A stretch of 64,000 bases of DNA from Bacillota bacterium (GTDB taxonomy: Bacteria > Bacillota > Clostridia > Christensenellales > Pumilibacteraceae): contig WRLT01000001.1 of NCBI GenBank assembly GCA_009777485.1, positions 186,001 through 250,000 on the forward strand, written 5' to 3'. The notes beneath the pieces were generated by a model, which was given only the letters and a program-made list of their open reading frames with translations, was not told the DNA's origin and did not search any database. Of the stretch, positions 1 through 8,500 are shown piece after piece (positions within the stretch are counted from its first letter, which is position 1; each line of letters opens with the position of its first letter). The translations under genes were made by a program, and so were the position numbers.

Positions 1-740
1 TACAGCCAGCCGGGAGTTGTTAAGCCCGCTGCAACGCGCAAGGCTGAACGCCACCACGGGGCGCGGCTGTGTTCGGTAAACCACTCGTCTGGGATATGCC
101 GCCCGTTCATGTCGTAATATTTATAGTAATAGCCGTCTTGTTTGCCGGGCAGAAGCCTGTCCCACCAGTTGGTGGTGTAACGCTGGCGCGTAACGTAAAT
201 GGTTTTGGTAAAGCCGTCTTGACGGTCTAAAATGGTGGCGATGTATAAGGTGTCGCTGGCGCGGATATGGTGCAAGGTCTGGCCGCTGCCCGACTGAATT
301 TTGTGCTGTACCGAAACGCTGTCGAACCAAATTTTCATGGAGCGGTTTGCGCTGTCTAAGAGCTCCTGCGTTACCTCGTCGTAGCGCGCCATCGCGTTAT
401 CTGATACGGTGTGCAACAGCTCGCCGTTAGCGGTAATAAGCTGCCCCGTTTCGCGTATGTACAGTATTTCCTGCCCGTTATCCGCGTAGAGCTTGCCGCT
501 TTGGGTTTCGCCAAGCTCGTCCGTTTCCGCGCTTGCGTTAACCATCGAAAGCGACAGCGGCGCAACCGTGCCGTGAACCATAGGCGGTATTGTGCTTGTT
601 TTTTCTTGCGCAAGAGGCGCGTGATTTTCTGCCGACTGCTGCGACTGAATTTTCTCCACATCGGAAGCACACATAACGCCGCCGAAAACTAGGATAATTG
701 CAAGCGTTACCGCCGCCGCGATAAGTATAATTTTTTTCAT
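1..740 (-). CDS. Hypothetical membrane-anchored or secreted protein (3' end cut by window)
   Basis: The frame is open from an ATG at 740 to the window edge, giving 246 codons without a stop. The start is supported by AAAGGAGG about 12 bases upstream. The protein opens with a lysine pair and a hydrophobic stretch of about 20 residues (MKKIILIAAAVTLAIILVFG), so it is exported or membrane anchored. A Cys follows (VMCAS), but Met before it makes a poor lipobox. The rest is polar, rich in Ser, Thr, Tyr and Trp, with no domain I recognise. It lies 18 bases after the InlB-repeat gene and is probably co-transcribed with it as part of a surface-protein operon. The C-terminus is unseen, so any anchoring signal is unknown. 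Confidence 0.75.
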   Translation of the reverse strand, partial: MKKIILIAAAVTLAIILVFGGVMCASDVEKIQSQQSAENHAPLAQEKTSTIPPMVHGTVAPLSLSMVNASAETDELGETQSGKLYADNGQEILYIRETGQLITANGELLHTVSDNAMARYDEVTQELLDSANRSMKIWFDSVSVQHKIQSGSGQTLHHIRASDTLYIATILDRQDGFTKTIYVTRQRYTTNWWDRLLPGKQDGYYYKYYDMNGRHIPDEWFTEHSRAPWWRSALRVAAGLTTPGWL

Positions 741-758
741 TTTTTAGATGTCCTCCTT

Positions 759-2330
759 TTAATATTTAAAATTATCCGTAAATCTGTACGTAATCGCGGT
801 TACGCGCACCGAGATGTTATCGGGCGATTGTAGGATAAAATTGCTTTCCACCCATGTATCAAACACGATGATGTGCGTACCGCTAGGTATCCCCGATGTG
901 TTGGGCGCGTTGGCTTTATGGTACAGCGCGTAGCAATACACCCGCAGTGCGCCGCCCGAATAGCTGGATTCGTAAGAAATATCGTGAAAGCTATCCAGCG
1001 TTACCCGTATGCTGCGGTTGCCGCTAGGCAAGCCTAATTGCACCGTTACGCTTAAGCTGTCCAGCGGCGAACTTTGGTCTATAAGGCTGTCAAGGTTAAT
1101 AAACACGCGGTCTATGTACATATTGCTTATCGTCATGCGGTTTTGGTTTAATGAGTGCTGCGTTGCGGGTAAGCTGCCGCTTGCTACGGTTTGGTTAGCG
1201 GGCGTGTATTTGGCAAAGAAAATAACGTCGCCGTTCAGAGCAATATTTCGCGGCGTTACCGTGCTTTGGTTTAATGTCCAGCCGCCGAAAGTATAGCCTG
1301 CAAAGGTCGGCGCGGACGGTACGGTAATACCGCTTGCAACGGCGGCGAATTGCGTGGAAATGTTAGTTATCGTATCGCCGCGCTTATAGGCAAACTCTAC
1401 GCGGTGCCGCGTTTCTACCCGCGCAAAAAAGGTTGTATGCTCAAATATGGGGTGCGCGGCCGTGTTGATTACCGTTACGCCGTTTAGCGTCCAGCCTATA
1501 AATATTTTGCGGTCTGTGTTAGCGGGGGCGGTTACGGTGCGCGTATTGCCCATTTCCACAATGTAGCTGCCGTGTGAGGTATTTTCGTACACAAAATTGA
1601 CGTTATATTTGCGTGTAATTACCGCGTAGAGGGTTATGTCCGCAGTGGCTTTAATGTCGGCAAGGTTTATAATATCTCCGTTCGGAAACAGCGACCAACC
1701 TAAGAACACCACATAATCCGTTGACGCGGGGTTTTCTATTTCGATGCGCCCGTCTACGGGAACCAACTGCACGGAATAAATTGTGTCGTTAAACATAAAC
1801 ACTACGCCGAAGCGGTACTCTAACAGCCCTTGATTTAAGGTTTCCACCAGCTGTTCAAGCGCGTAGCACGCTTGCAGCAGGCTGTCGCGGATTTCCTCTA
1901 ATTCTGCTATGGTTGCTTTAAGCTGAGCGTTTTCCGCTTGCAAAGTGAGTATCATTTCGTTAAGCGCGGCGATGTAGATTTGCATAGTGGCGATGTTATT
2001 TTCTAGGTCGTAAATCAACTGCTCTTTTAACTCGTTAGATAATTCGGATTGCAAAAGTTCCTCTATAACCGCATCGCGCTCGGTAGTTAGCACGCGGATA
2101 TTCTCTTGCAGGCTTTCAATCATTTGCAGTACGGGCGTAGCCGAAGTGGGCGGATTTATATTTCCGCCGCTGTTATCTCCGCTGCCGTCTTGCACAAAAT
2201 TTCCGCCGTTGTCATGTGCGGGGTTGTATTCTTCCAAGCGTACGGCAACCGCAATCATTCCCGCAAGCAGTATAACCGCCAATATAACCGCTATAACAGG
2301 CCTTAGCTTAACTGCATTATTCTTCTTCAT
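759..2330 (-). CDS. Surface protein with coiled coil and InlB-type B-repeats
   Basis: 523 residues. A single membrane segment lies near residues 10-31, followed by a Gly/Asn-rich linker. A coiled coil of Leu/Glu/Gln heptads spans about 65-165. Three InlB B-repeat-like units with the F-x-GW signature (FLGWSLF, FIGWTLN, FGGWTLN) fall at roughly 170-245, 245-310 and 310-385. A beta-rich C-terminal part of about 140 residues has no family I recognise. Such B-repeats are common in Gram-positive surface proteins. No LPxTG motif is present, so the N-terminal helix probably anchors it, with the rest outside. The start overlaps the end of the upstream lipoprotein gene by 14 bases and has only a weak ribosome binding site, suggesting translational coupling. 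Confidence 0.85.
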   Translation of the reverse strand: MKKNNAVKLRPVIAVILAVILLAGMIAVAVRLEEYNPAHDNGGNFVQDGSGDNSGGNINPPTSATPVLQMIESLQENIRVLTTERDAVIEELLQSELSNELKEQLIYDLENNIATMQIYIAALNEMILTLQAENAQLKATIAELEEIRDSLLQACYALEQLVETLNQGLLEYRFGVVFMFNDTIYSVQLVPVDGRIEIENPASTDYVVFLGWSLFPNGDIINLADIKATADITLYAVITRKYNVNFVYENTSHGSYIVEMGNTRTVTAPANTDRKIFIGWTLNGVTVINTAAHPIFEHTTFFARVETRHRVEFAYKRGDTITNISTQFAAVASGITVPSAPTFAGYTFGGWTLNQSTVTPRNIALNGDVIFFAKYTPANQTVASGSLPATQHSLNQNRMTISNMYIDRVFINLDSLIDQSSPLDSLSVTVQLGLPSGNRSIRVTLDSFHDISYESSYSGGALRVYCYALYHKANAPNTSGIPSGTHIIVFDTWVESNFILQSPDNISVRVTAITYRFTDNFKY

Positions 2331-2865
2331 AATCCGTTACCAATCTCCAACCTGCGTTTTGCCCTGCCGCCGTGCTAGGCGGCGAACCCGAAGTGATGAC
2401 TTTACTTGCTATGTACACATTGCTACTGTGTACAGCAAGGGTGCCTGTTGGAAAAACTCCGTCCACAACCAAAGCGGTGCCATACGCAAGAACGGGCGAC
2501 GGCAATTCCCCGATAAGCTCCCATACAGTTTCGTCTGAATCGGGAGTTTTATCTTGCGGTAAAAGCTTTAAGTAAATGTTTCCGTTGTAGTGTACATAGG
2601 TTCCTACGGCATAACGCGGCTCTGTATTTTCGGCGTTATCCGTGCCGTCATCGTTGTTGCCGCTGTCATTTTCGTTGCCGTCGTTGCTTTTGTTGTCGTC
2701 CGTTTGGGTATCGCTGCTGCTGTTATCGGTTTGGCTATTGTCTGTTTGTTCGGTCTCTCCTTTTCCTTGAAACAAGCCGTCAAAATCAATACAAGCCGTA
2801 AATGTAAAGATAAGCACCGCCGTCAAAACTACGGCAGCTATAATTTTTGCAAAGGTAGATTTCAT
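2317..2865 (-). CDS. Lipoprotein with acidic linker and chitin-binding-like C-terminal module
   Basis: 182 residues, start supported by AGGAGG 9 bases upstream. A lipoprotein signal peptide ends in a lipobox (FTAC, Cys25). Residues 38-82 form a low-complexity linker of Asp, Asn, Ser, Thr and Gln typical of a wall-spanning spacer. The C-terminal 100 residues contain GTYVHYNGNIYLKL followed later by VYIASKV and a Trp near the end. This pattern resembles type-3 chitin-binding / CBM5/12-like modules, where tyrosines and tryptophan bind sugar; this is a pattern match only. It is the first gene of a leftward group that continues into the InlB-repeat gene. Confidence 0.8.
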   Translation of the reverse strand: MKSTFAKIIAAVVLTAVLIFTFTACIDFDGLFQGKGETEQTDNSQTDNSSSDTQTDDNKSNDGNENDSGNNDDGTDNAENTEPRYAVGTYVHYNGNIYLKLLPQDKTPDSDETVWELIGELPSPVLAYGTALVVDGVFPTGTLAVHSSNVYIASKVITSGSPPSTAAGQNAGWRLVTDYEEE

Positions 2866-2908
2866 TTAATTTTTCCTCCTTTCTAAGTTTTTTGGTATAG
2901 CTAAGAAT

Positions 2909-2959
2909 AAAAACTACGGCCGGCGATTAGCCGAAAAGACCACCATCACCAAGCCGTAG
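2909..2959 (-). terminator. Hairpin terminator after ssb
   Basis: On the minus strand CTACGGC (2953-2959) pairs with GCCGTAG (2914-2920), with a second hairpin (CGGC/GCCG) inside, followed by five T. A second small hairpin, AACGCT/AGCGTT with loop AATC, lies at 2961-2976. Together they separate ssb from the surface-protein genes. Confidence 0.6.
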
Positions 2960-2999
2960 AAACGCTAATCAGCGTTTTTTCTGTCTGTCCGCAAGGCTT

Positions 3000-3365
3000 T
3001 TAGGCGGCTATGCCTTTTGCAGCAAGGTTTACGGTGTCGTCAATAAAGCCGCCCGCGCTTGCCTGCCCGCCGCCTTTGGGAATTTTGCGGATAGTGTCCA
3101 CTACGATGTCCGTGCGGTATACCTTATCTTTTGCGCCTTTCGGCGTAAAGCTGCCGCTGGATATATGCCCCGTAACGGCCACGCGGTCGCCCTTTGTAAG
3201 CGAACCCGCGCAAGATGCGGCTACTTCGCCGAAAACCTTGCAGCTTATAAAGTCCGTGCCGCTGCTGCGCGTGCGCCCGACGGCGACATTTACATAACAA
3301 TATTTTCCGTCCGCTTTAAGCAAAACGTCTTTTGTTACGTTGCCTTCTAATTCAACTAAATTCAT
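3000..3365 (-). CDS. ssb: Single-stranded DNA-binding protein, short mobile-element type
   Basis: 121 residues. The start MNLVELEGNV is chosen because AAGGAG lies 7 bases upstream; an in-frame extension of 35 very basic residues lacks a ribosome binding site. The OB-fold core is visible: opening strand, central FISCKVFGEVA, then GDRVAVTGHISSGSF and an IVVDTIRKIPK strand. It coats single-stranded DNA in the cytoplasm. It lacks the acidic DDDIPF-type tail that chromosomal SSB uses to recruit partners, so it is more likely an SSB of a plasmid or integrative element. Neighbours (sigma-like protein, Com-like zinc ribbons) support that. Confidence 0.85.
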   Translation of the reverse strand: MNLVELEGNVTKDVLLKADGKYCYVNVAVGRTRSSGTDFISCKVFGEVAASCAGSLTKGDRVAVTGHISSGSFTPKGAKDKVYRTDIVVDTIRKIPKGGGQASAGGFIDDTVNLAAKGIAA

Positions 3366-3387
3366 GTAATAACTCCTTTTTAATTTT

Positions 3388-3648
3388 TTAAGACGCTTTT
3401 TTAGCCCATTTTGCTTTGGCTGCCTTTGCCGCCTCGCTCTTGCTCTTGCCCGCTTTAATCGCCTCGACATACTTAAACATCGAAGCCGAATCGGTGCGGC
3501 ATTGCAAATAACCGCTACGCATACCCGCCTCGTAATCGGTTAACGGTTTGCCCTCTTTCGGACCTTTCGTATGTACCTTTGCTTTGCGGTCTTCGGCGTA
3601 TTTTTTTGCGCGCTTGTTTGGATTGCTCCACTTAAATTCTCTTGCCAT
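3388..3648 (-). CDS. Small basic hypothetical protein
   Basis: 86 residues, very rich in Lys and Ala with a lysine- and alanine-rich helix at the C-terminus (about residues 60-86). The start has AAGGAG 7 bases upstream. It lies 22 bases before ssb on the same strand, so it is probably co-transcribed with it. I do not recognise a family. Basic charge and the SSB neighbour suggest nucleic-acid binding, which is inference. Confidence 0.7.
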   Translation of the reverse strand: MAREFKWSNPNKRAKKYAEDRKAKVHTKGPKEGKPLTDYEAGMRSGYLQCRTDSASMFKYVEAIKAGKSKSEAAKAAKAKWAKKAS

Positions 3649-3941
3649 TGTTACATCTCCTTTTAAATTTTGTTTTGTTAGAGTCGGGCTTTTTTTTGAC
3701 GGCTCTTCACCGACTAAGCCCTAGACCTAACTATTAAATTGTTTTTAATCTGTAAACAGCTTAGCTTATGAAACATTTCGTTTCCTGCGATTATTAACAG
3801 CTTTTTTTTACGGCGGCCGTCCGCAAATTTTGCAAGCCCTAAATTTAATCGTTTTTTTGCTTCTGTGTTTCAGATTATTTAGAGGCGTAAAATTAACCCC
3901 TCTATCTCTAAGGAGATGAAAACGGAAAAACATAAGGTTTT
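3649..3941. other. Non-coding stretch with inverted repeats between sigma-like gene and basic-protein gene
   Basis: This 293-base interval has no convincing gene. On the minus strand an inverted repeat AGTCGG...CCGACT encloses a run of eight A (about 3680-3715), upstream of the ribosome binding site of the basic-protein gene. It may be a structured 5' leader. A 41-codon open frame ending at 3808 (C-terminal CKIC pair) has no ribosome binding site and was not called. Confidence 0.3.
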
Positions 3942-4340
3942 TTACAAAAGTTTTTTTAAATTTTTTCGGATAGTTACTAATTGCTGCAAAACTGCGGATT
4001 CTGAAACACCCAAATCTTTTGCAATTTCCTTTGCTGTGCAACCGTCAAAAAAGTATAATCGGAAAACATTTTGCTGCTTGTCCGTTAAACGGCTTACTAG
4101 CCTATCCACCCGCTCGCGCTCTTCATTCGCCTCAGCAATAACTTCGACATTTGCATAAGGGTCGGCAGGCTCCCACCCCGTTTCTTCGCGGAAAGCGTCC
4201 AAGCTTGCTTCGTTTCGCCAGCGTTCTTTGCGGCTGAAGTTTTCCTCCGCGCGCTTTTGTTCGTCTAAATACAGGGCAATTTCCGCGCTTACTTCAACCA
4301 CAACCGCTTGTCCGTTGGCTAACTTGTACTGTACCTTCAT
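3942..4340 (-). CDS. Small sigma-70 region 4-like HTH protein
   Basis: 132 residues, start supported by GAGGAGG 9 bases upstream. The N-terminal half has a beta-strand opening and a charged linker. The C-terminal half matches sigma-70 region 4: SRLTDKQQNVFRLYFFDG, then CTAKEIAKDLGVSESAVLQQ as the helix-turn-helix (about residues 100-120), ending in basic KNLKKLL. Region 2 is absent, so it cannot be a complete sigma factor alone. Proteins of this kind are common in conjugative transposons of Bacillota and are thought to control element genes. It probably binds a promoter or RNA polymerase. It belongs to the same leftward set as ssb. Confidence 0.8.
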   Translation of the reverse strand: MKVQYKLANGQAVVVEVSAEIALYLDEQKRAEENFSRKERWRNEASLDAFREETGWEPADPYANVEVIAEANEERERVDRLVSRLTDKQQNVFRLYFFDGCTAKEIAKDLGVSESAVLQQLVTIRKNLKKLL

Positions 4341-4424
4341 GTTAAAAATTCCTCCTCATGGAATGTGTTTTTTGGTTGTTCCAGAGGGAGAATTTTTGTG
4401 GCAATAGCTATACTTCGAAAGTAA

Positions 4425-4467
4425 TAAAAAAGCCGAATGAAAATCCATCTCTGGAAATCATCCGGCT
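4425..4467 (-). terminator. Strong intrinsic terminator after the 47-residue zinc-ribbon gene
   Basis: On the minus strand AGCCGGATGA (4458-4467) pairs over 10 bases with TCATTCGGCT (4431-4440), with a second hairpin TCCA-GAGA-TGGA in its loop, followed by six T. It lies between the zinc-ribbon gene and the sigma-like gene and should stop most readthrough, so the sigma-like gene may need antitermination or its own promoter. Confidence 0.8.
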
Positions 4468-4534
4468 ATTCGGTTGCACGGCTGGTTACGGCACGCTTGC
4501 ACGGAATGTGTTACTATAATTGTAGGGTAGATTT

Positions 4535-4678
4535 TTAGGCGGCTTGACTTCGCCGCCATACAACGCGGTGTTCGTTTCGGCAGTGCGGACATTTAATATA
4601 CAGCACCGCAAAGTCCGCATCGATATCCAATACACGCTTTCGGCATACGGGACACTTTATAATTGCACGTCTTTCCAT
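4535..4678 (-). CDS. Com-like zinc-ribbon protein, 47 residues
   Basis: A 47-codon frame with start ATG at 4678 and AAAGGAGG 8 bases upstream. It has two CxxC knuckles, CPVC (Cys9/Cys12) and CPHC (Cys30/Cys33), spaced as in phage Mu Com, a zinc-binding protein that binds mRNA to allow translation of mom. Similarity to Com covers both knuckles and the basic residues around them. It probably binds RNA or DNA in the element's regulation. A strong terminator lies on each side. It sits in the same leftward set as a second, longer CxxC protein (4883-5107). Confidence 0.7.
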   Translation of the reverse strand: MERRAIIKCPVCRKRVLDIDADFAVLYIKCPHCRNEHRVVWRRSQAA

Positions 4679-4716
4679 AAGTTTTAAGTACCTCCTTTAA
4701 AGATTTTTTACTGCAT

Positions 4717-4766
4717 AAAAAAAGCCGCAAGCAGCTCCCGTTTTCTTAACGGAAACCACTTACGGC
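4717..4766 (-). terminator. Intrinsic terminator or attenuator between the two zinc-ribbon genes
   Basis: On the minus strand GCCGTAAGTGG (4756-4766) pairs over 11 positions, with a few G-U pairs, with CTGCTTGCGGC (4724-4734). The loop holds a CCGTT/AACGG hairpin and seven T follow (4717-4723). It lies only about 27 bases before the ribosome binding site of the 47-residue gene, so it may act as an attenuator for that gene. Confidence 0.75.
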
Positions 4767-4882
4767 ATACAGGCATCAGGACCTTATAGGCAGCTTTTAC
4801 AGCGCAGGTCTCAGGCTCAGGCTCTCTGTTTACCCCCGCGCTCTTTCGCGGGAAACAGGTAAGAATATACTTTATTTAGTTG

Positions 4883-5107
4883 TTATGTCGGCTGCTCCGA
4901 CACTCGGCCGCTTGCGTCAATCTGTAAAATGCGCTTGCAGCTTTTACATTGAGTGGTAACGTCGTGGCAAATGCCGTGCCTGCTCATCCACACATCAAGT
5001 GCGCCTTTGCAGTATGGGCATCGTAGTTTTTTAAATCTTTCGCTCTTTGAGATTTCGGTTATCCGCAAGCCGCTGCGGTTTCGCTCCGTCTGTGTACCAT
5101 AATTCAT
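4883..5107 (-). CDS. Zinc-ribbon protein, Com-like, 74 residues
   Basis: 74 residues, start supported by GGAGG 5 bases before the ATG. It carries CPYC (Cys30/Cys33) and CKSC (Cys54/Cys57) plus Cys47, so one zinc ribbon is likely. The N-terminal 28 residues are polar and basic. It resembles the 47-residue protein downstream and the Com family, and I infer a nucleic-acid-binding regulator. The first part of the intergenic region below it (4767-4882) holds an inverted repeat around CCCGCG/CGCGGG at about 4835-4853. Confidence 0.7.
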   Translation of the reverse strand: MNYGTQTERNRSGLRITEISKSERFKKLRCPYCKGALDVWMSRHGICHDVTTQCKSCKRILQIDASGRVSEQPT

Positions 5108-5124
5108 TTTACCTCCAACTTTTC

Positions 5125-5268
5125 TTAAACAAGAACAAACTTGCTTTGCTCTCCATCCTTTTTAAGTAAGACATTTTTCATCTTACTTAATTTTGGGCTT
5201 TTTGTTTCTTCACTTGCTATTCTTCCTAAACTAATCTTACCTGCATAAAAACCTTGCTTTCTAACCAA
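5125..5268 (-). CDS. Possible small protein with TTG start, 47 residues
   Basis: An open frame that starts at TTG 5268 with AAAGGA five bases upstream and ends at TAA 5125-5127, 17 bases before the zinc-ribbon gene. The product is basic and of normal composition (MVRKQGFYAGKISLGR at the N-terminus, ending DGEQSKFVLV). The frame stays open about 20 codons upstream of the TTG, but without any ATG. It lies downstream of a consensus promoter (5382-5409) and would be the first gene of the leftward set. No family is recognised. It could be spurious; the ribosome binding site, spacing and position are the support. Confidence 0.4.
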   Translation of the reverse strand: MVRKQGFYAGKISLGRIASEETKSPKLSKMKNVLLKKDGEQSKFVLV

Positions 5269-5381
5269 AAAATCCTTTGCTTTCCTGCTTGCCTGACGCC
5301 TCCTTTCCCAGTGTAATATTTACTGCTGCCAACCACACTTAAAAAGCATTATTAACAACTTCTCCCTTTCGGTGAGTTAAT

Positions 5382-5409
5382 ATTATCACATACTGCGCAC
5401 CCCTGTCAA
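5382..5409 (-). promoter_or_regulatory. Sigma-A-type promoter for the leftward zinc-ribbon / ssb set
   Basis: On the minus strand TTGACA (5404-5409), 16 bases, then GATAAT (5382-5387). The predicted RNA has a leader of about 100 bases before the small TTG ORF, or about 270 before the first zinc-ribbon gene. A hairpin AAGTAAGA/TCTTACTT lies in it at about 5163-5187. Confidence 0.7.
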
Positions 5410-5471
5410 GCATTTTACACAACATTTTTTTTCAATACTAAAAAATATTTTTCAAGGGGTTTTGAGGGTAC

Positions 5472-5513
5472 GAAAAACGGCTATAAGCTGTTAATTGCTT
5501 ATAGCCGTTTTTC
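5472..5513 (-). terminator. Terminator after the 2074-residue surface-protein gene
   Basis: A perfect 17-base inverted repeat (5472-5488 and 5497-5513) with core ACGGCTATAAGC, an 8-base loop and flanking A and T runs. It works in either direction. It lies 85 bases past the stop of the giant gene and upstream of the promoter at 5382-5409. Confidence 0.85.
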
Positions 5514-5597
5514 TTTGTTTATTCTGCAAGTAAATACCTATACATAAATTCAATTTGAGAAATTTTGAGATATTGCAACCTCGGAAATCCATCACTA

Positions 5598-8500
5598 TCA
5601 AAATGTATGATAACGAATATTTCCAAATGTCGAAGAAGTTAGGTTGTTAGAATAAGTAACATATTTTTTGCCATTTTCACCTTCTATACGTACTGTAATA
5701 GAAGTCGCAGTCCAATTCTCTTGTATAATTACACGTGATGTTGCACCCGATGCTAGTTGGGCTATATACTCAATATCTTTTAAATTAGTCCAATTTTTAG
5801 CATCAGAATCATGTGCTAATTTTGAATTATAGGCAATTTTTACTGGATACGGATTTGGATTTGTCATCTCAACATAGTATTTTCGTAGACCAGAAGTACC
5901 TGTTCTATTTTGATATGGTTTAATTGTGAGATGTTGGTAATCTCTTTCCCATCTTGCAAACAACATGGACGGTGCATCTGCTAATGATAACTCTGTTCTA
6001 TTCCCGTTTGCATGACAATATTGTTGTGCGTCATCATCATCATCATCATCAGTTGCTGCACTGAAATATCCTAAAAACTTGAATCCATTCCTTTGAGGCA
6101 CACTAATTGTAGCATTCAAAGTAGGAATGTTTCGTGGCACAGCTCTATCGCCTGTTCCACCGTTTCTTTCAAGCAAAACAACAGGTATTGTGTAATTTAC
6201 ATGAACTGCTCCACTACCAAGCCAACCTATATTAGAAGTTTTTAGATTTTTAAAATGTCTTTCATTGCCAATACGCCAAGGGTCTGCAGACGTTCCATTG
6301 CCTCCAGCGAAATGTGAATGTATGTTTATCGTTCTTTGTATGATAAACTGATTATCAAGTCCGATGTTAAATGTAGCCGTATATGTCAAAGTTAGCTGCC
6401 TCGGAGTAAGAGACACAGTAATTAAACTAAGTTCATAACTTGACCTTAATATACTGTAAATCACATCATGTCGCGTTCCGCCACTATCCGCAATCAGCAG
6501 TCTCATGTTCCCAAATCCTGAAGTTGAAGTAACCCAATTAATTCTAAAATTATTGTCATCTATCGTTGGTTCATAAACAAAATCCGCTACTCTAATATCA
6601 ATAAAGAAAGTGGTCTTAACTCCGTTGAGATACGCAAATACCCTTGTAACATAGTTGCGTATCGAGGATGGCTCCGCGTGTGAAGCTATTTTAAATACTC
6701 CTGTATGTGCATTAAGAGACTCCAAATTTGCTCCGCCACTTTCAACAATATACGTTACATTAAAAATGCCATCCGTTCTATTTATGGGCTGAATAATTTG
6801 AGACACAGTTCCCGTATTACTTCTAGCAAAGGTATTGTTCGAACTCGTTGTTGACAATAAAATATTATCCACAGGAATATTTACGTTAAAGCTAAAGGAA
6901 ACACTTATACCGTCAATATACGCAACAAATGAAACGAAATAATTTTGCGGAATAGTTGTTAGATTTCTTAGAGTTACAACTCCCGTAGTAGAAAATATAT
7001 AATGGGTATCAATTTTATATATGAACTCTCTTGTGTTGGTATGATAATCTCTTACGGGAAAATAATTAAGTTCAAAATTTATTGTCTGTTGCGTTGTATT
7101 TGTTAATCTGAATATTCCATCATTTGCTACAAGTCCTGTCGGGCTTCTCAACTCTCTTGATGTAATTGGTTTAACTATTTGAAAAGAAAAATTTGTAGTT
7201 CCTTCAACTTTAACGTAATAAACAACATTTGCTAACAGGCTTGAAATTGAAACTTCCGAACTAAATGTCCCGTCAAACAGCGTATGAAAAGTTGCAGATA
7301 AGCCAGTGCCTCGTAATAAATAATCTCCACTGACTGCGGGTGTAAATGTGAAATAACTATCTTCATTGGAAAAACTGGTTCCCGATATACTTGCGCCCTC
7401 AACAATAGAATTAGTGTTTAATCTTATTGCCTGTATTCTTGTGGCATTTGTTATTTGAATATAATAAATATTTCCACGCTCGAAAATAAAATCTACTGGC
7501 AGACCCGCAGAAGATGTTCTCTGCAAATTAAATGAAGAATCATAAATTCTAATTACCGCATTTCCACCTGTAGGGATTATGCGCAGATTTTCTGTTCTTG
7601 CGGGAGTTAGCGAATAATTTGTAAGGCTCGAATTAGCTGTTAAAACCATGCCATTTGATACTGCAAGTATGGTAGTATCAAAAGAAATTTTAATGGTTGT
7701 ACTACTTAATGCTTTAATAAAATAAGTGTGGTTTGCCTCTAAACGTCCGCCGAAACCGCCAATGATTTGATTATAATTACTATCTAATAATTCATATTCA
7801 TATAAACTCAAATCAACATTATAGTTTCCAGTGATTTTAGGAGTAAAAGAGTAATAGAAATCTTGGACAATAGCTGTGCTTTCATTTGCGATAATAGCGG
7901 TAGTTGTAGACGCGGACAAAATGAAAGATGAACACGCCAACTCAAATCCAATATAGTAAACAACATCATTGCTGAATAAATAATATAGTGTATCTGCACT
8001 GCTTGTTATTACAATATTAAGATTGCTATCGTATAACGTAACTCTCCCGCTATTTGCTGTAATTTGATAAAGAACTGAGCTGACGGAGCTAATTTCATAC
8101 AATCTTTCCGCCTCAACGAAATTTGCGTTTAGAGCTACATCTTTTGCATCAAGTGTTAACATTAGTGAAGAATTTGCCATAGCGGATTGATTATTAACCG
8201 CCATTATTTCGTATCTTGTTCCCGCTTGAAGCAATAGCGGTTGCGTGTATAAATCACCATCCACAAAAATCGAAATGCCTATAGCGTCTATTTTGTAATA
8301 TGTCGAAATCGTTGGAGTGAATGTAAAGAACTTAGATTCTTCTTGTAACAAAGAGATTAAGACCGTATCATTAAACGTAATCGCTGTATATTTTACATCA
8401 ACACCAAATTCAACAATGCCAGAGCAGATAATTTCAATAAAATATGCTCCGCTCGGCAAACTTTTAACAATTTGGCTAAAATAATTACTACCAACTATAG

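Noticed and set aside
2961-2985. Rightward terminator AACGCT/AGCGTT followed by six T
   Set aside because: No rightward gene lies upstream, so it more likely belongs to the leftward hairpin cluster after ssb.
3808-4041. Open frame of 77 codons overlapping the end of the sigma-like gene
   Set aside because: It overlaps a better supported gene in another frame and has no ribosome binding site. The last 41 codons with a CxxC pair could be a remnant, but nothing else supports it.
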